41,513 nucleotides of DNA from Rhizophagus sp. LPA8_4_AMF (GCA_021464525.1 JADRCO010000241.1:1-41513), one strand, 5' to 3'. Shown: positions 11,111 through 21,809, numbered from the stretch's first letter. Numbers and translations are program-made. The notes: generated by a model not told the origin, from the letters alone.

Positions 11111-11153
11111 AATATTTTAAGAGTATTTTGAATATAAAATAAAAAATTAAGTA

Positions 11154-11326
11154 CAGTCAGGCCTCCATATAATCACCCAATCGGTTCTGCCAAAATTAGT
11201 GATTGTATAGAGTTGTGACTATATAAAGGTCAAATTTACTAATAAAATGATATGTAGGTTAGCAAAAATAAGGTGCTTATAAAGAGGTGTTCTTATATAG
11301 GAGGTGATTATATAGAGGTCTGACTG
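11154..11326. mobile_element. 173-bp MITE with TA target duplication, pogo-like ends
   Basis: The left end CAGTCAGGCCTCCATATAAT matches the reverse complement of the right end, CAGTCAGACCTCTATATAAT, and TA lies on both sides (11152-11153 and 11327-11328). CAGT-type termini with a TA duplication are usual for pogo/Tc1-like elements. No coding capacity. It is inserted in the AT-rich palindromic repeat, which resumes on its right side. Confidence 0.85.
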
Positions 11327-11441
11327 TATATTTTAAAAGGATTTTAAATATATTCTAAGTATAATTACTTTTTATTGAGAAAATGTGATTTTAATTATAA
11401 TTATCCAGGGTCATACTTGCACAGAAAAAATATGAGTTGAT

Positions 11442-11999
11442 TAGTGATGCCTGCCTAAATTATTTTTGCAATAACTAAATATTTCGTCAAATTTTGTATT
11501 TGACTAAATATTTGATAAAACTAAATTAATGACTAAATTCCCAGTAATGACTAAATTTAAATTATTAATTATATGATAAAAATTATATAATTTTATTTTT
11601 TATCTTTATTTTTTTCTTTCAAATTTATATAAACAATATATTAATTATTAATTTTAATAATATTTGCTAAAATTCTTTAATTATTTATTATTAGTAATAC
11701 CTACTTAAATTCCTTTTGCCAAAAATTTTAATTTTATTACCAACTAATTTAATTTGTAATTAATTAAACTATATTATAATAATAATTAATTTTAATCTTA
11801 ATTATATAAAATTATAGTTTATTATAAAAATACATAAAATTAGAATAAAAATTTATATATATAGTAATTATTATAATTAAAAATCCATGGAAATATTATA
11901 GAATATTGAATTTTGGCATTTTGTCTTTTAATTTTAAATGTTTAAACTATTTTGGTTTTGTCAAATGACTAAATATCTCAGTTTCACCCAGCATCTCTA
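11442..11999. mobile_element. 558-bp non-autonomous hAT element
   Basis: Termini TAGTGATGC and, on the opposite strand, TAGAGATGC are bounded by a perfect 8-bp duplication GAGTTGAT (11434-11441 and 12000-12007). Subterminal sequence also matches in inverted orientation (ACTAAATAT with GTCAAA near both ends). The 8-bp duplication and the terminal form point to the hAT superfamily. The interior is very AT-rich and non-coding, so it depends on a transposase encoded elsewhere. Confidence 0.9.
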
Positions 12000-12024
12000 G
12001 AGTTGATAATATACAGATATATAT

Positions 12025-12194
12025 GGGGGTGAATTAGGTTTAAGCCATGCTGAAATATTACGGTATATTACACCAATTCGATATTACACTGGTGTAATAC
12101 TATTTTTATATGAATTTTTGAACAAAAATTTGGTATAATATACTTCACCATTACGCCGCCTTAATGCTGAATTATCTGAAATAATTACGCCCCC
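12025..12194. mobile_element. 170-bp inverted-repeat element, class uncertain
   Basis: The left end GGGGGTGAATTA and the right end, on the opposite strand GGGGGCGTAATTA, match with small changes, and GCTGAA-type motifs lie inside both ends (CATGCTGAAATATTA on the left, TTCAGCATTAA on the right). Flanking ATATATAT and ATGTATAG are at best a decayed 8-bp duplication. A central palindrome (GATATTACACTGGTGTAATA) could form a hairpin. Confidence 0.6.
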
Positions 12195-12405
12195 ATGTAT
12201 AGTATACAAATGGGATAATAGATGGTTTATAATTTAATTATATTAGTTTTCATTTTAGTTAGTATTATTATCTCCATCTCTAATTAAACCCATGTTCTTC
12301 AACACTTTTACCATTTTGCAATATATACAGTTATTCTAAATAATTTTTTAATCCTAAAAATTCACTTAACTGTTCTCTTCTAACCATAACACTCCTGGTT
12401 GTAAG

Positions 12406-12689
12406 TAGTATTCTGCACAAATCGATTCATGATATGGTGTAGCTCTAATTACTTCTGAAGAGTAAAAACTTTATTTGCGAATAACTTTTTATCTAGCAAT
12501 GCAATTTAGATGATCTATTTTTATTTTGATCATAGTAATAAGAGCTATCAATTAAAAAAATAATCATTCAAATCGAATCACTAGATCATGAGATAATATT
12601 TTTTGGGTTTGAATTGAGTTCAAGATTCCAAGTCAAGTCCAAATCGAATCAAATCTGCAGAGAATAAGTTTGATTTGTGCAGAATACTA
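12406..12689. mobile_element. 284-bp MITE with 8-bp target duplication
   Basis: The ends TAGTATTCTGCACAAATC are exact inverted repeats for 18 bases. The flanks are GTTGTAAG (12398-12405) and GTTGTAGG (12690-12697), an 8-bp duplication with one change. This fits the hAT superfamily by duplication length. No coding sequence inside. Confidence 0.85.
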
Positions 12690-12922
12690 GTTGTAGGTAA
12701 ATTATAAAATGTTAACAAATATTGATATCAACACCTTTATAATGTGTAGTAAAAAAAGGATTAATTTCATAAAAAAATAAACAATTAAAACTAATGTACT
12801 AACTGTTCATCTTCAATAGCCTGAGACTGTTTCTTGGGAAGTTAGTCAGAAGTTAATTATTACAATTCAGAAGTGGATTTATTCTTTGTCTTACACTTTA
12901 TATACTTAAATTCTTTGTTTTT

Positions 12923-13325
12923 TCACGGATTTGCATTTCTCTAAAACATAAAAAATAAAAATATGTATTCAGTTATTTTGGTAAAAGTTAATTATAATCA
13001 AAAAAAGACATACAATGCTTGTGATACATTGATTTGCCTGGATTGCATGTCTATTTTCTTGCACATTCTGTTGAATTACATTAAGTACATATTGGTCAAT
13101 TTGCTGAGTATTGTTTGCCAAATTTTGCAATACTGCATTTAGGATAGGGACATTTTGTAAATTTGCCAGTTGTTGTATAATATTGGCAACTGTCTGATTA
13201 AGGACAGTTATGTTTTGATTTAATACTTGATAGTTTGGTTGTTGAGATTGTGATGGCTGTGCCTATATATTAGAAAATTATAAGTATTTGAATTCAGAAA
13301 ATAAGTTATACTAAAGCCTTACCAT
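12923..13325 (-). CDS. Q/N-rich small protein, three exons (89 aa)
   Basis: On the minus strand the ATG at 13323-13325 is followed directly by a donor (GTAAGG). The acceptor ATATATAG at 13263-13264 opens exon 2, 13014-13262, exactly 83 codons. A donor GTATGT at 13012-13013 and acceptor TTTTAG at 12941-12942 lead to exon 3, 12923-12940 (RNANP and stop). The product starts MAQPSQSQQPNYQVLNQ and is rich in Gln and Asn with heptad-like hydrophobics (NLQNVPILNAVLQNLANN), suggesting a coiled coil. I do not recognise a family or function. A first coding exon consisting only of the start codon is unusual, so the true first exon could lie further upstream. Composition is clearly protein-like compared with the surrounding DNA. 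Confidence 0.5.
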
Positions 13326-13329
13326 TTTC

Positions 13330-14660
13330 AAAGAATAAAGACTGAGAATTACTAGAATTAATCTGGCACATTCTATATATACTTTCTCATATTTTTATAT
13401 TGATTCAAAAAGAAAAGGATTGATTTCATGTGATGAATATTTATATGCTCATTATTACACAATTATTTATACCAAATCACAATATCATATGATGATTGGC
13501 TGAGTTACAAATAACCAATTTATAATGATTAGTAATATTGTAAAACTCACTGAATATATTTTGTGGACTAGAAATGTAGATAACAATATAATATCATATC
13601 CTCTACAGACTATAAAAAGGCTAACAATGATCATTATAACAGATATAGTATTTCTCTAAAACGTCTACCTTTTGAAAGACTAAACTTAATTTCAATCACA
13701 AATCATATAACTATCTAAGTGGTTGTTTCTGATATTGGAGTGCAATGTTCTAAATCTGATAAACATTCACAAAATATATGTACAAATATGTCACAAAACC
13801 AGGGCTTTTTCATCAAAGAAGTTAATGCTTACATAAGGCATATTCATGCAAGAAGGATACATCTAATTGTTTAATATTATCAATTTATCAATATTTCTTC
13901 ATATTTTTTAGTGTTTATTCTTTTAATTATGTTATGTTTAGATAAGAAAAAAAGTGGGCTGAGATTAATTCTATTTTATTGGACCGTTAGACGGTAGATG
14001 GACACTTCAGCTTAATACATTAAGGTGATCTGATAGTTAAATTAGGAAAACTAGTTATTTCTTTAATATCTGGTACTAAAACCATAAAATATGATTTCTT
14101 AATTTATAATCCATCTTTTTTTTGTGTTTTTTTCAAAAAAAAATTATATATTTATTTATTTACTTCGTACATTTGTCATGAACATGCAAAGATATTTTAA
14201 CTTCACTTGTTTTATTAAACGAGCAAGTCCTGCTAACAAATTAAAATATATTTAATATCATCTCTTTCCTATATATATTTTGTTAAATGATTGATAATTC
14301 ATATCCAAATCAAATGATAATAAATCTGATTCACATTTTTCATAACATGATTTCTAAAAGATAACTAAAAGATTAAAGTGATAGAATCATTCGACTAATA
14401 AATGAATAAGTTTAATTAATAGGTTAGTTGATAGTTGAGTAAAAGATTGGATTCATTACATAATTAATAATTAATTACTTTCCTTGTTACTTATGATATA
14501 TTACCGTCTTAACTTTAAAATGATATTGTCTATTGTTTGATAATTCAAGGCTTACGAATATACATTAGATAACATGGCTTTTATTGATTGTGTTATTTGA
14601 GTCATTTTTACAAATAAATGAATCATCTACCATTACAATAGTTGTTATAGTTATTGTAGT
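13330..14660. other. 1.3 kb without a recognised gene
   Basis: No ORF above background, no clear splice-bounded coding segments and no terminal repeats were found. A short plus-strand open piece around 13,950-14,110 (reading KKWAEINSILLDR before a stop) is weakly coding-like, but no family is recognised. Confidence 0.4.
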
Positions 14661-14666
14661 TTTCAT

Positions 14667-15071
14667 TCACATTTTATTATATTTAGTAACTAGAGGGATT
14701 TTAGCATCCTGAATTACGACCAGTGAAGCTACTAAAGCTTCTTGAACAATAGCAGTAGAGGGTTGTTTAGGAATAAGATTGCTTGAAGAGGCGGTAATTT
14801 TATATTTTTTAGTCCGTTGTGTATTTGTTGCATTAGCAGTATTATCTTTTTCATTAACTCCCTCATGTTTCCTCTTAGAAGTATTAGAAGTAGAAGTACT
14901 TCGTGCAGCTTGTCTAGTCCTAAGAACGTCTGATATAGTTGCTTTATGAGATACAGCCGCAGTAGCATCCACAGCGCGTTCTTGAATTCGAGTAGAATGT
15001 CTGGTACGTCTAGCATCTGAAGTAGAGTTTTCGGTAGCTTGTTGTTTTATTTGTGTGTTTTTTTTAACCAT
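14667..15071 (-). CDS. Basic, Ser/Thr-rich low-complexity protein, 134 aa
   Basis: This is a single uninterrupted ORF from ATG 15071, with A/T bias low enough to stand out from its surroundings. The product is very rich in Thr, Ser, Ala, Arg and Lys, with basic clusters ARRTRHSTRIQER near residues 20-32, SKRKHEG near 65 and QRTKKYK near 85 that could act as nuclear localisation signals. No membrane segment, Cys pattern or enzymatic motif is visible, and most of it is probably disordered. The start is preceded by an A-run on the coding strand. The upstream region contains a CRE-type site. Function is unknown; it could be a nuclear or DNA-binding accessory protein or the N-terminal part of a longer gene, since intron 3' of the stop was not excluded. 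Confidence 0.55.
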   Translation of the reverse strand: MVKKNTQIKQQATENSTSDARRTRHSTRIQERAVDATAAVSHKATISDVLRTRQAARSTSTSNTSKRKHEGVNEKDNTANATNTQRTKKYKITASSSNLIPKQPSTAIVQEALVASLVVIQDAKIPLVTKYNKM

Positions 15072-15248
15072 TTTAAATAGATTTAATAGAATGATTTTTT
15101 TTTAGCTAATAAAACAAAGGTTGACGCGTGAAAAAAAATATGATATCGCAAAGGAAGAAAACCAAAATGAGATTTCTATTTTGCGCAATTAAAATAATCA
15201 CTTTTATAGATGTACGGGTTTTTGATTAAAGTGGCTGGCGATTCTCTA

Positions 15249-15282
15249 TGACGTCATGTAAAATTATGTAATTATAACGTCA
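15249..15282. promoter_or_regulatory. CRE palindrome and half site
   Basis: The exact palindrome TGACGTCA lies at 15249-15256, with a second ACGTCA-type site (TAACGTCA) at 15275-15282. Such sites bind bZIP factors of the CREB/ATF type in fungi. They sit about 180 bp upstream of the minus-strand ATG at 15071 and about 540 bp upstream of the possible plus-strand gene at 15820, so they could serve either or both. Confidence 0.4.
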
Positions 15283-15819
15283 GAGAAAGCAAATGGCGTA
15301 AACGTTAAAGGTCAAAATGATATTCGAAAAAATGTCGTAATGAGGATGATTTGGAATTGAATTATTCCAATTATGAAAATTTTAAAGCAAGGTAGATTGG
15401 TGGTTAATTTGTAGAAATTTTAATTATTATTGGAATGCATATGAGGTGAAAATTTAATGATTGTATAGTAGACGAAAAAAAAAAAATTTATTTTCAAAAT
15501 GAGGACACCACGAAGAGCGTATCCTTCTCTATCACTATTCACTAAATGATACGCATGTAACATGATAATAATTTGCGCCGAAAGATGAGATTATAGTCAA
15601 TGGAAATTATAAAATATAATTTATTATTTTGATTATTTTCTCCATAACCATAATTATCCAAATCCACATTGTGTGTTTATTATGAACCACCCATTGACTT
15701 TGTATGGATTATAGTTTGCCTTTCCAAGTAACAAAAACACTTTTCTTCACAATTACGGTTCATTTGGACATAATATTTTTAATCGAAGTTCCAGTTTCAG
15801 TTTATAAAACCGGTAAAGT

Positions 15820-16032
15820 ATGAGTGCCTCATCCATACGTGAGGAGAGTTTAGAGTCATTAATGGCGAATCAGTACAATACTAGTCTTTGGATGACATCG
15901 TAAGAGAATTTACTCTAATTTGTTTCTTGTTATTGAATTTTCAATGTTCTTATAATTTTTTCTCGTAGGCCACTATGTATCAAGTTTGGTGTATGTGATC
16001 AGACGCTATTAATAGTGAACGTTATGAATTAA
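15820..16032 (+). CDS. Possible two-exon 47-aa gene
   Basis: ATG at 15820 opens a coding-like exon of 80 nt (15820-15899; MSASSIREESLESLMANQY and on). It ends at a donor GTAAGA; the acceptor TCGTAG at 15965-15968 opens exon 2, 15969-16032, in the matching phase, with a TAA stop. The spliced length is 144 nt, 48 codons. TTATAAAAC lies just upstream but very close to the ATG. The sequence shows no known domain. It may be the N-terminal remains of a larger gene, or chance. Confidence 0.3.
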
Positions 16033-16358
16033 TTAAAAAAAAGTCAGTGCTGTGAACAAATGAATCATCAAATAGCGAATTCAAGACTTTTTCTTTAATA
16101 AATTTATACTCTAACTCGTACACACATACGTACAGTACATACAATGTAAATTACACATCACGCATATTTTAAAAATTTTAAAATAAAAATTTAGAATAAA
16201 ATACAAATCATAAAAATATAGCAGTGGACTTAATTTTGCTAATATTGGTTGATCAAACTTGGGTTGGTTTTTCAAGGAAATCTATTATTCTTCTCCTTAA
16301 ACTTTTCTTCTTTTCACTCTTATCATATGAATTTACTTCTCTGCTTACTTTTGCTTTA

Positions 16359-17385
16359 CTAGGACAGGAGCTCCGAATCTTTTTCGCAAGATTCAGAATA
16401 ATAAGTGCTTCTAGGTGGTTGTGTATTCATGTTTGATTGCTTATTTGGTGCCATATGAAAAGTAAGTATGTTATTAATCAAATCTTCGGGTAATAATACT
16501 TTATATGGGTATACTTTTTAATAGAAAATCTTCCGATGATATATGATAAAATCTTATTAAAGTAATAAATCTATAAATAGTTTTCTCCATAATCGTGATT
16601 TCATCTTTATTCCATTTCTTAACATCTCGCTGAATAGAAGGATTCTGAGCCTAACACCACTTAATCAAACTATTCCATATAGCAATTTCATCTAATGACA
16701 AATCATTCCTTTTCAAGAGTAAATTCTAATAAGGGTGCTTTTAAACTAGTAAATTTATCAGAATTAAATAATATATCTGGATTTTTTTGTGACAAAAATT
16801 CCATAAATCTGTAAAATTTTTTACGTTAATAAACCGTTTCAAGAATTTCCGAAGAATTTGTTGTAAAATTTATATTGATGCTCAATCAAGTAGTTTTGAA
16901 CGCAAGATATTAACGTTGGAATGTTAAATTCATCCATTGCAATCAAAAGTTTTTATATGTCAAGACCCTGTAGTTTCGTCAAATTGACTTCACCACAATA
17001 AATAAACCTAAATACAGCAATATATAAATATATATTGATTTATATTAGCATTCTAAAATACGTTTTATATGAATTACCTTAAGATAATTTCAAAATATTG
17101 AGGTGAAATGGGTTTTTTAAAATAAATTTTCCATTTTCTTTCACGCTCCAATCTGTTGCGGTACGAAAATATTGTGACCTAGCACGTAAATTAAGTGAAT
17201 GCGCGTGTATTTCTTTTAATTCTTTACCAACGTAGAAAATAACGTCATATCCTTCTTTAGTTTTAAATAAATTTTCAAAATCATTATCAGCTTCCTGTGG
17301 AAATTTTCTTCAGTACTTTCGAAAGACGTATCATCGGGAAATTCCTCCAGGTTATTTGGAAAATCCGAACTATCCAGGTTATTTT
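16359..17385 (-). pseudogene. BTB-BACK protein gene, decayed
   Basis: On the minus strand a BTB domain begins near 17,265 with EGYDVIFYVGKELKEIHAH and SLNLRARSQYF. After a frameshift in an A-run (about 17,110) it continues PISPQYFEIILR to a donor at 17076-17077. The acceptor at 17008-17009 restores FIYCGEVNLTKL, the usual second BTB part. A TAA, then several shifts, interrupt the BACK-like part (FMEFLSQKNPDILFNS, LSLDEIAIWNSLIKW). The end reads PYKVLLPEDLINNILTFHM before a Ser-rich tail and a TAG at 16359-16361. BTB-BACK proteins act as substrate adaptors for cullin-3 ubiquitin ligases in other eukaryotes. No TLDc domain is seen, so this is a shorter subtype than the intact gene at 35 kb. At least five disabling changes show it is dead. 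Confidence 0.85.
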
Positions 17386-17768
17386 TATAAGAAATTTTTC
17401 ATTTTTTTTTACGACAGAAGAAAGAAAATAACTTTAAATGTGGAAATTTGTGCATGATGATCAAAGCCATTTATAAATATTCATTTAATTCGACGTGTAC
17501 TAATATGTATTTTCATCTCTTTTTACATAAAATAAATAAATAATATGTATTTTCATTTACTCATAAAACAAATCACATGATAAAAATCAATGATCATTTA
17601 ACGTTCATGTGATTAGACTGTTGTATTAACTTCAGCCCGCATTATAATGCCACTTTATAGCCGCTTTTAAACTATGGCGCTTCGCTCCAATATTTTTTAT
17701 TATTTGGTGTAAACGTGTACACAAAAATGATTAACTGTTACTCCCACTTTTTAATCGTTATTCTTGCT

Positions 17769-17912
17769 CATCAGACTAAAGGGAGATCGTTTATTTTTGA
17801 AGATACCAACGTGTTGTTCATCAGATTAAAGGGTAAATCGTTGTTCATCAGACTAAAGGATTTTTAAAGAAATCCGACGTGTTACATATTCTTGTTCATC
17901 AGACCAAAGAAT
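17769..17912 (+). promoter_or_regulatory. Four spaced CATCAGACTAAAG repeats upstream of kinase-Sel1 gene A
   Basis: CATCAGAYTAAAG or CATCAGACCAAAG occurs at 17769, 17819, 17846 and 17897, always after TTGTTCAT or TTGCTCAT, with spacings of 50, 27 and 51 bp. Copies one and four also share ATCGTTTATTYTTGAAGAT downstream. The block lies 90-235 bp upstream of the ATG at 18003, the right place for promoter elements. It was not found upstream of the other two paralogues. Confidence 0.45.
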
Positions 17913-18002
17913 CGTTTATTCTTGAAGATCATATATCTTTGCGCACTTTTTGATATTTAAATAAACAATAAAAGTTTTATTCTCGCTCGCAATAATATCA
18001 TC

Positions 18003-20413
18003 ATGTCTTATAGTACCGAAATTGAAGCTATAGATAATTCAAACGAGAGGATTAATTGGATTGAAGAAGCTATATCAAAAAAACATATTAAATTTTATGA
18101 ATACAAACATTTTAAGAACATTAAAGAAATTGGTTCCGATGGAATTGGAAAATTCTATCGTGCAAATTGGAAAAATTTTCGTGAGCATTTAGTATTGAGA
18201 TCATTTTATAATTTTAATAATAAAATTATTAAAGAGATTGTTTGTGAGGTAATTATAATATAATACAAGCGTAACGTACATTCTTTTATATGTGTATTTT
18301 AATATAAATTCTATTTTAGTTTGAATTTCATCGTGCAGTTGATTTTTATGATAATATTATTCGTCTTTATGGTGTTACAACTATCACTAAAGGTATAATA
18401 AATATTTTAATAATTTTACTTTTAGTAATTTTATTTTTTTACAAACTTATGAATTAAAAAAATTTTTTTTTTTTCTTGCTTTTAATAGAAAATCAAAATG
18501 ATCAGTTAAAACCATATTTATTAGTAATGGAATATGCTAATGGTGGTACTCTACAAAACTATTTAAAGAGAAATTCGATTAATCTCACTTGGAATGATAA
18601 ATTTAACCTGGCACTTCAATTGGCTTATGCCGTATCATGTTTACATGATAAGGGAATTATACACCATGATTTGGTAACTATTCATTTATTACTGTACTTG
18701 CTGTAATATAAAAATAATTTTATTTATATTTATTTATTTTATTCAATAATAGCACCCCAATAGTATTTTGGTTCGTCGAAATGTTATCAAATTTGCTGAT
18801 TTTGGATTATCGAAAAGAATTGAAGAAATATCCAAACTTCAATCAATAGGAATAATTCCTTATGTTGACCCAAAAAGATTTAATAGACGAAGAAGTATTG
18901 ATAATCAAGTAAATCCGTTAGATAAGAAGAGCAATGCTTATAGTGTTGGAGTGATTTTATGGGAGATATCTAGTGGTAAACCTCCTTTTTATTCCGAAGA
19001 CAATCCATATGATATCAATTTAGCTGTAGAAATTTCACAAGGTCTAAGGGAAAAGATTGTTCCAGAAACACCTTCCGATTATGCTAATCTATATACTGGT
19101 AAATTCAATTATAATTCAAATAATAATTTAATTTTATTTTTAATTATTTATTAAAAAATTTCATTTTAAAATATAAATATATAATATTCCATTTTTTAGA
19201 GTGTTGGAATAGTGAGCCAGATAATCGTCCAACTATGAATCAAGTGGTTGAAAGATTAAGATTAATGATATTTAATTCAAATCAACCATCTCAAATCATT
19301 CAAAAATTTGATAGAATAAATGTAAAAGAAACAACTAAATCATTAATTTTATTGGAGAAGAAATTCAACAAAATAATTGATGAAATGGTTGTTCTTATTC
19401 TTAAAAACTTAAATGAAGGAAAAAGTACAGATATAGTAAAAAAACTTATTCTTGATCATCTTAATTATTATAATATAAATTTACAAATAATTTTTGATTT
19501 ACTTAAGGATATTCAAAATAATTCAAATTCTATTTTCTTATTTGGATATTTTAATTATTATGGAATTACTATAGAAAATGAAAATTATGAAGAAGCATTT
19601 AAATCATTTGTTATTGCATCAAAATATAATCATATATTAGCACAATACTATGTTGGAAGATGTTATGAATTTGGTATTGGAACTTTAAAAAATGAAACTT
19701 TGGCTTTTGAATATTATATAAAAACAGTTAATCAAGATTTTACATTAGGAGAATTTAAGATTGCTTGTTTTTATGGTAAAGGAATAGGGATTGAAAAAGA
19801 TGAAAAACAATCTGTTTATTGGTATAAAAAGGCTGAAAGCAATGCTCACTTAATGTCTATGTATAATCTTGGTCTTTATTATCTGGATGAAAAAAGTGCT
19901 GAAAGAAACTATGATGAAGCTTTCAAATTATTTAAAAAATCTGCTAAAAAAGAGTATTTGGATGGAATAACAATGTTAGGATATTGTTATGATAATGGAT
20001 TTGGAACAAAAATTAATAAACAAAAAGCATTTGAATCATATTTAAAAGCTGCAAATTTAGGAAATAATATAGCACAACATAATCTTGCTCGCATGTATAT
20101 AAATGGGAATGGTGTTGAAAAAGATGATGATAAAGCATTTGAATTATTTAAAAAATCGGCTGAAGGAGAAAATACGGATGGAATAGTAATGTTGGGATAC
20201 TGTTATAATGATGGAATTGGAACAGAAATTGATAAACAAAAAGCGTTTGATTTGTATCAAAAAGCAGCATATTTAGGAAATGATGTGGCTCAATATAATG
20301 TTGCACTTTGGTACGAAGATATACAAGATATGAATCAAGCAGTTCATTGGTATAAAATATCTGCTGAACAAGGAAATCAAAAAGCACAGAGTAAATTAGA
20401 AGATTTAAAATAA
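18003..20413 (+). CDS. Kinase-like/Sel1-repeat protein A (687 aa, five exons)
   Basis: Exons: 18003-18248, 18320-18392, 18489-18673, 18753-19098 and 19200-20413, all joined in frame across GT-AG introns. Residues about 36-300 form a protein-kinase fold of the tyrosine-kinase-like type. The glycine loop is degraded (IGSDGIGKFY), and the beta-3 Lys is Arg 66 (LVLRSF). The catalytic loop HHDLHPNS keeps Asp 167 and Asn 171; the metal-binding Asp 184 is in ADFG. The APE-type site reads PYVDPKRF. C-lobe helices are present (YSVGVILWEISSGKPPF, NRPTM). A linker follows, then eight Sel1-like repeats of about 36 residues with GYCY-x-G-GT-type signatures, ending in a partial ninth. Sel1 repeats bind partner proteins. 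It is probably a cytosolic signalling adaptor or pseudokinase; there is no signal peptide or membrane segment. A polyA-like AATAAA lies at about 20,515. Confidence 0.93.
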
Positions 20414-20419
20414 AAAACT

Positions 20420-20640
20420 TGAGAAACTCAATGTGGTTATTTTTAAATTAATTTAAAGCTATTAAGTATTGTAGCTATTTACAAGAGAGATTTTATTTAT
20501 ATTTTTGTAGTTCTAATAAAATTTATTGAAAATAAAATTATACATCTTATTGTTGGCATATTTTCATAATATAATAAAATAATATTACACCAATATTGTA
20601 AACGCGCTACTTAACACTAATTCTTAATTTGCCGGGCAAT
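20420..20640. terminator. 3' flank of gene A with polyadenylation-like signals
   Basis: AATAAAATTTATTGAAAATA begins at about 20,515, about 100 bp after the stop of gene A, a plausible 3' end signal. Nothing else is seen in the interval. Confidence 0.35.
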
Positions 20641-20659
20641 AATTTAAAATTCCTTGTCG

Positions 20660-20830
20660 GACCATTTTCTGAATATGACTTTCCTGAAGTTCATTACTTG
20701 AATGCCAATTTTTCGAACTTGTACATTTTCTTGAACCACGAAACACTGTTTATTTCTTGCAGTCCAATTTCTTGAATCACGAATCCCAATATCCTGAATT
20801 CCAATATCCTGAATGGGAAATATATAACAA
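20660..20830 (-). repeat. Decayed short tandem repeat
   Basis: On the minus strand ATTCAGGATATTGGA is followed by ATTCAGGATATTGGG and ATTCGTGATTCAAGAAATTGG. Looser CAAGAAA/TTCAAG relatives continue upward in coordinate order to about 20,660. The unit is about 15-21 bp and strongly diverged away from the clean end (about 20,785-20,820). Both ORFs crossing it get their composition from the repeat and are probably not genes. Confidence 0.45.
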
Positions 20831-21220
20831 TAAAATGTTTTATTATACAGTAGTTTATAAATCATATGGAAGAAAAAAGAAAATATTTTTACAAACCACC
20901 AATCAGGAAATTTCGCTAAACGATACAAATATTTTATTCATTTGTCGAACATATAGAACTTTAGATCAGACCGGCAATTAACAGATCTTCCGTTACGGTT
21001 GGACGTTACATTATGCACATTCATAAACAGTCAGTTTTAGGTAATATGGACGTTCCAGATAGTAAGCAACACTGCAGGTATATACGGTATATACAACTGA
21101 CGCGATTTACTTAATATATTTATTAATTTTTAAATTTAATTTTTCTTACCTTAAGAAGCGAACCCAAGATCTAAATACTTATCTTTTCGTGATTTATAAT
21201 TAATATATACTTGTCGGAAT

Positions 21221-21271
21221 TAATTACGGCATATGAAACTTATACCGTAATACATTAAATTGCCGTAATTA
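21221..21271. repeat. Perfect 11-bp inverted repeat
   Basis: TAATTACGGCA at 21221-21231 is the reverse complement of TGCCGTAATTA at 21261-21271, with a 29-bp loop that itself carries another CCGTAAT. It is a small hairpin or the end of an old element. Confidence 0.45.
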
Positions 21272-21560
21272 GGAATGGCAAAAAACGTTTTAAAATATTA
21301 AGCACTTTAATAGCCTTTACTAAGTAATACATATTTGCAATAAAAATTTAAGCATTTTATTAAATAATATATATTAATTTTCAATTAAATTTATTTGGAC
21401 ATATTACGTCAAAACCCACATCAAAAGAAATAATTATTTGCATGAGTAATTCATATGACTTATATGAGTAATTATATTTAACCTAAATATCACATGAGTA
21501 ATTTCATCATATCTGATTAAATTGCTTTTTAATAATAAACGGTTATTGAGCGTATATTAC

Positions 21561-21652
21561 TATGGCAAGCCGTTCTATAGCAAAAGTCTGCTGATCTGCA
21601 GCAGACCCCCTGTGGTTTTCAGCAGACTTTTGCTATAGAACGGCTTGCTATA
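21561..21652. mobile_element. 92-bp hairpin element 1
   Basis: TATGGCAAGCCGTTCTATAG and the following AGTCTGCTGA are almost perfectly complementary to the right arm, giving arms of about 34 bp and a short loop (TCTGCAGCAGACCCCCTGTG and onward). The ends GGCAAGCCGTTCTAT are shared with the second hairpin just downstream. Only TAT-type flanks are seen, so the class is uncertain. Confidence 0.75.
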
Positions 21653-21687
21653 ATAATTGTAAATTTACGTTAAGATTTTTACGTAAT

Positions 21688-21803
21688 ATATGGCAAACCG
21701 TTCTATGTCAAAAGTCTGCTAGCCTTCAGCAGGGGATCTGCTGCAAAACGGCAGGTCCCCTGCTGAAGGCTAGCATACTTTTGACATAGAACGGTTTGCC
21801 ATA
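21688..21803. mobile_element. 116-bp hairpin element 2, related to element 1
   Basis: Arms of about 50 bp start TATGGCAAACCGTTCTATGT and end at the complementary right arm near 21803, with a small central part (CTGCAAAACGGCAG). Ends and the AAAAGTCTGCT motif match element 1, but the central portion differs and is longer. Almost no mismatches between the arms suggests recent origin or gene conversion. Confidence 0.8.
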
Positions 21804-21809
21804 AATTAT

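Noticed and set aside
16224..16436. Plus-strand ORF of 70 codons
   Set aside because: It is antisense to the C-terminal part and tail of the decayed BTB-BACK gene on the minus strand.
20757..20981. Plus-strand ORF of 74 codons and the overlapping minus-strand ORF
   Set aside because: Both take their composition from a decayed short repeat; no domain, splice or promoter support.
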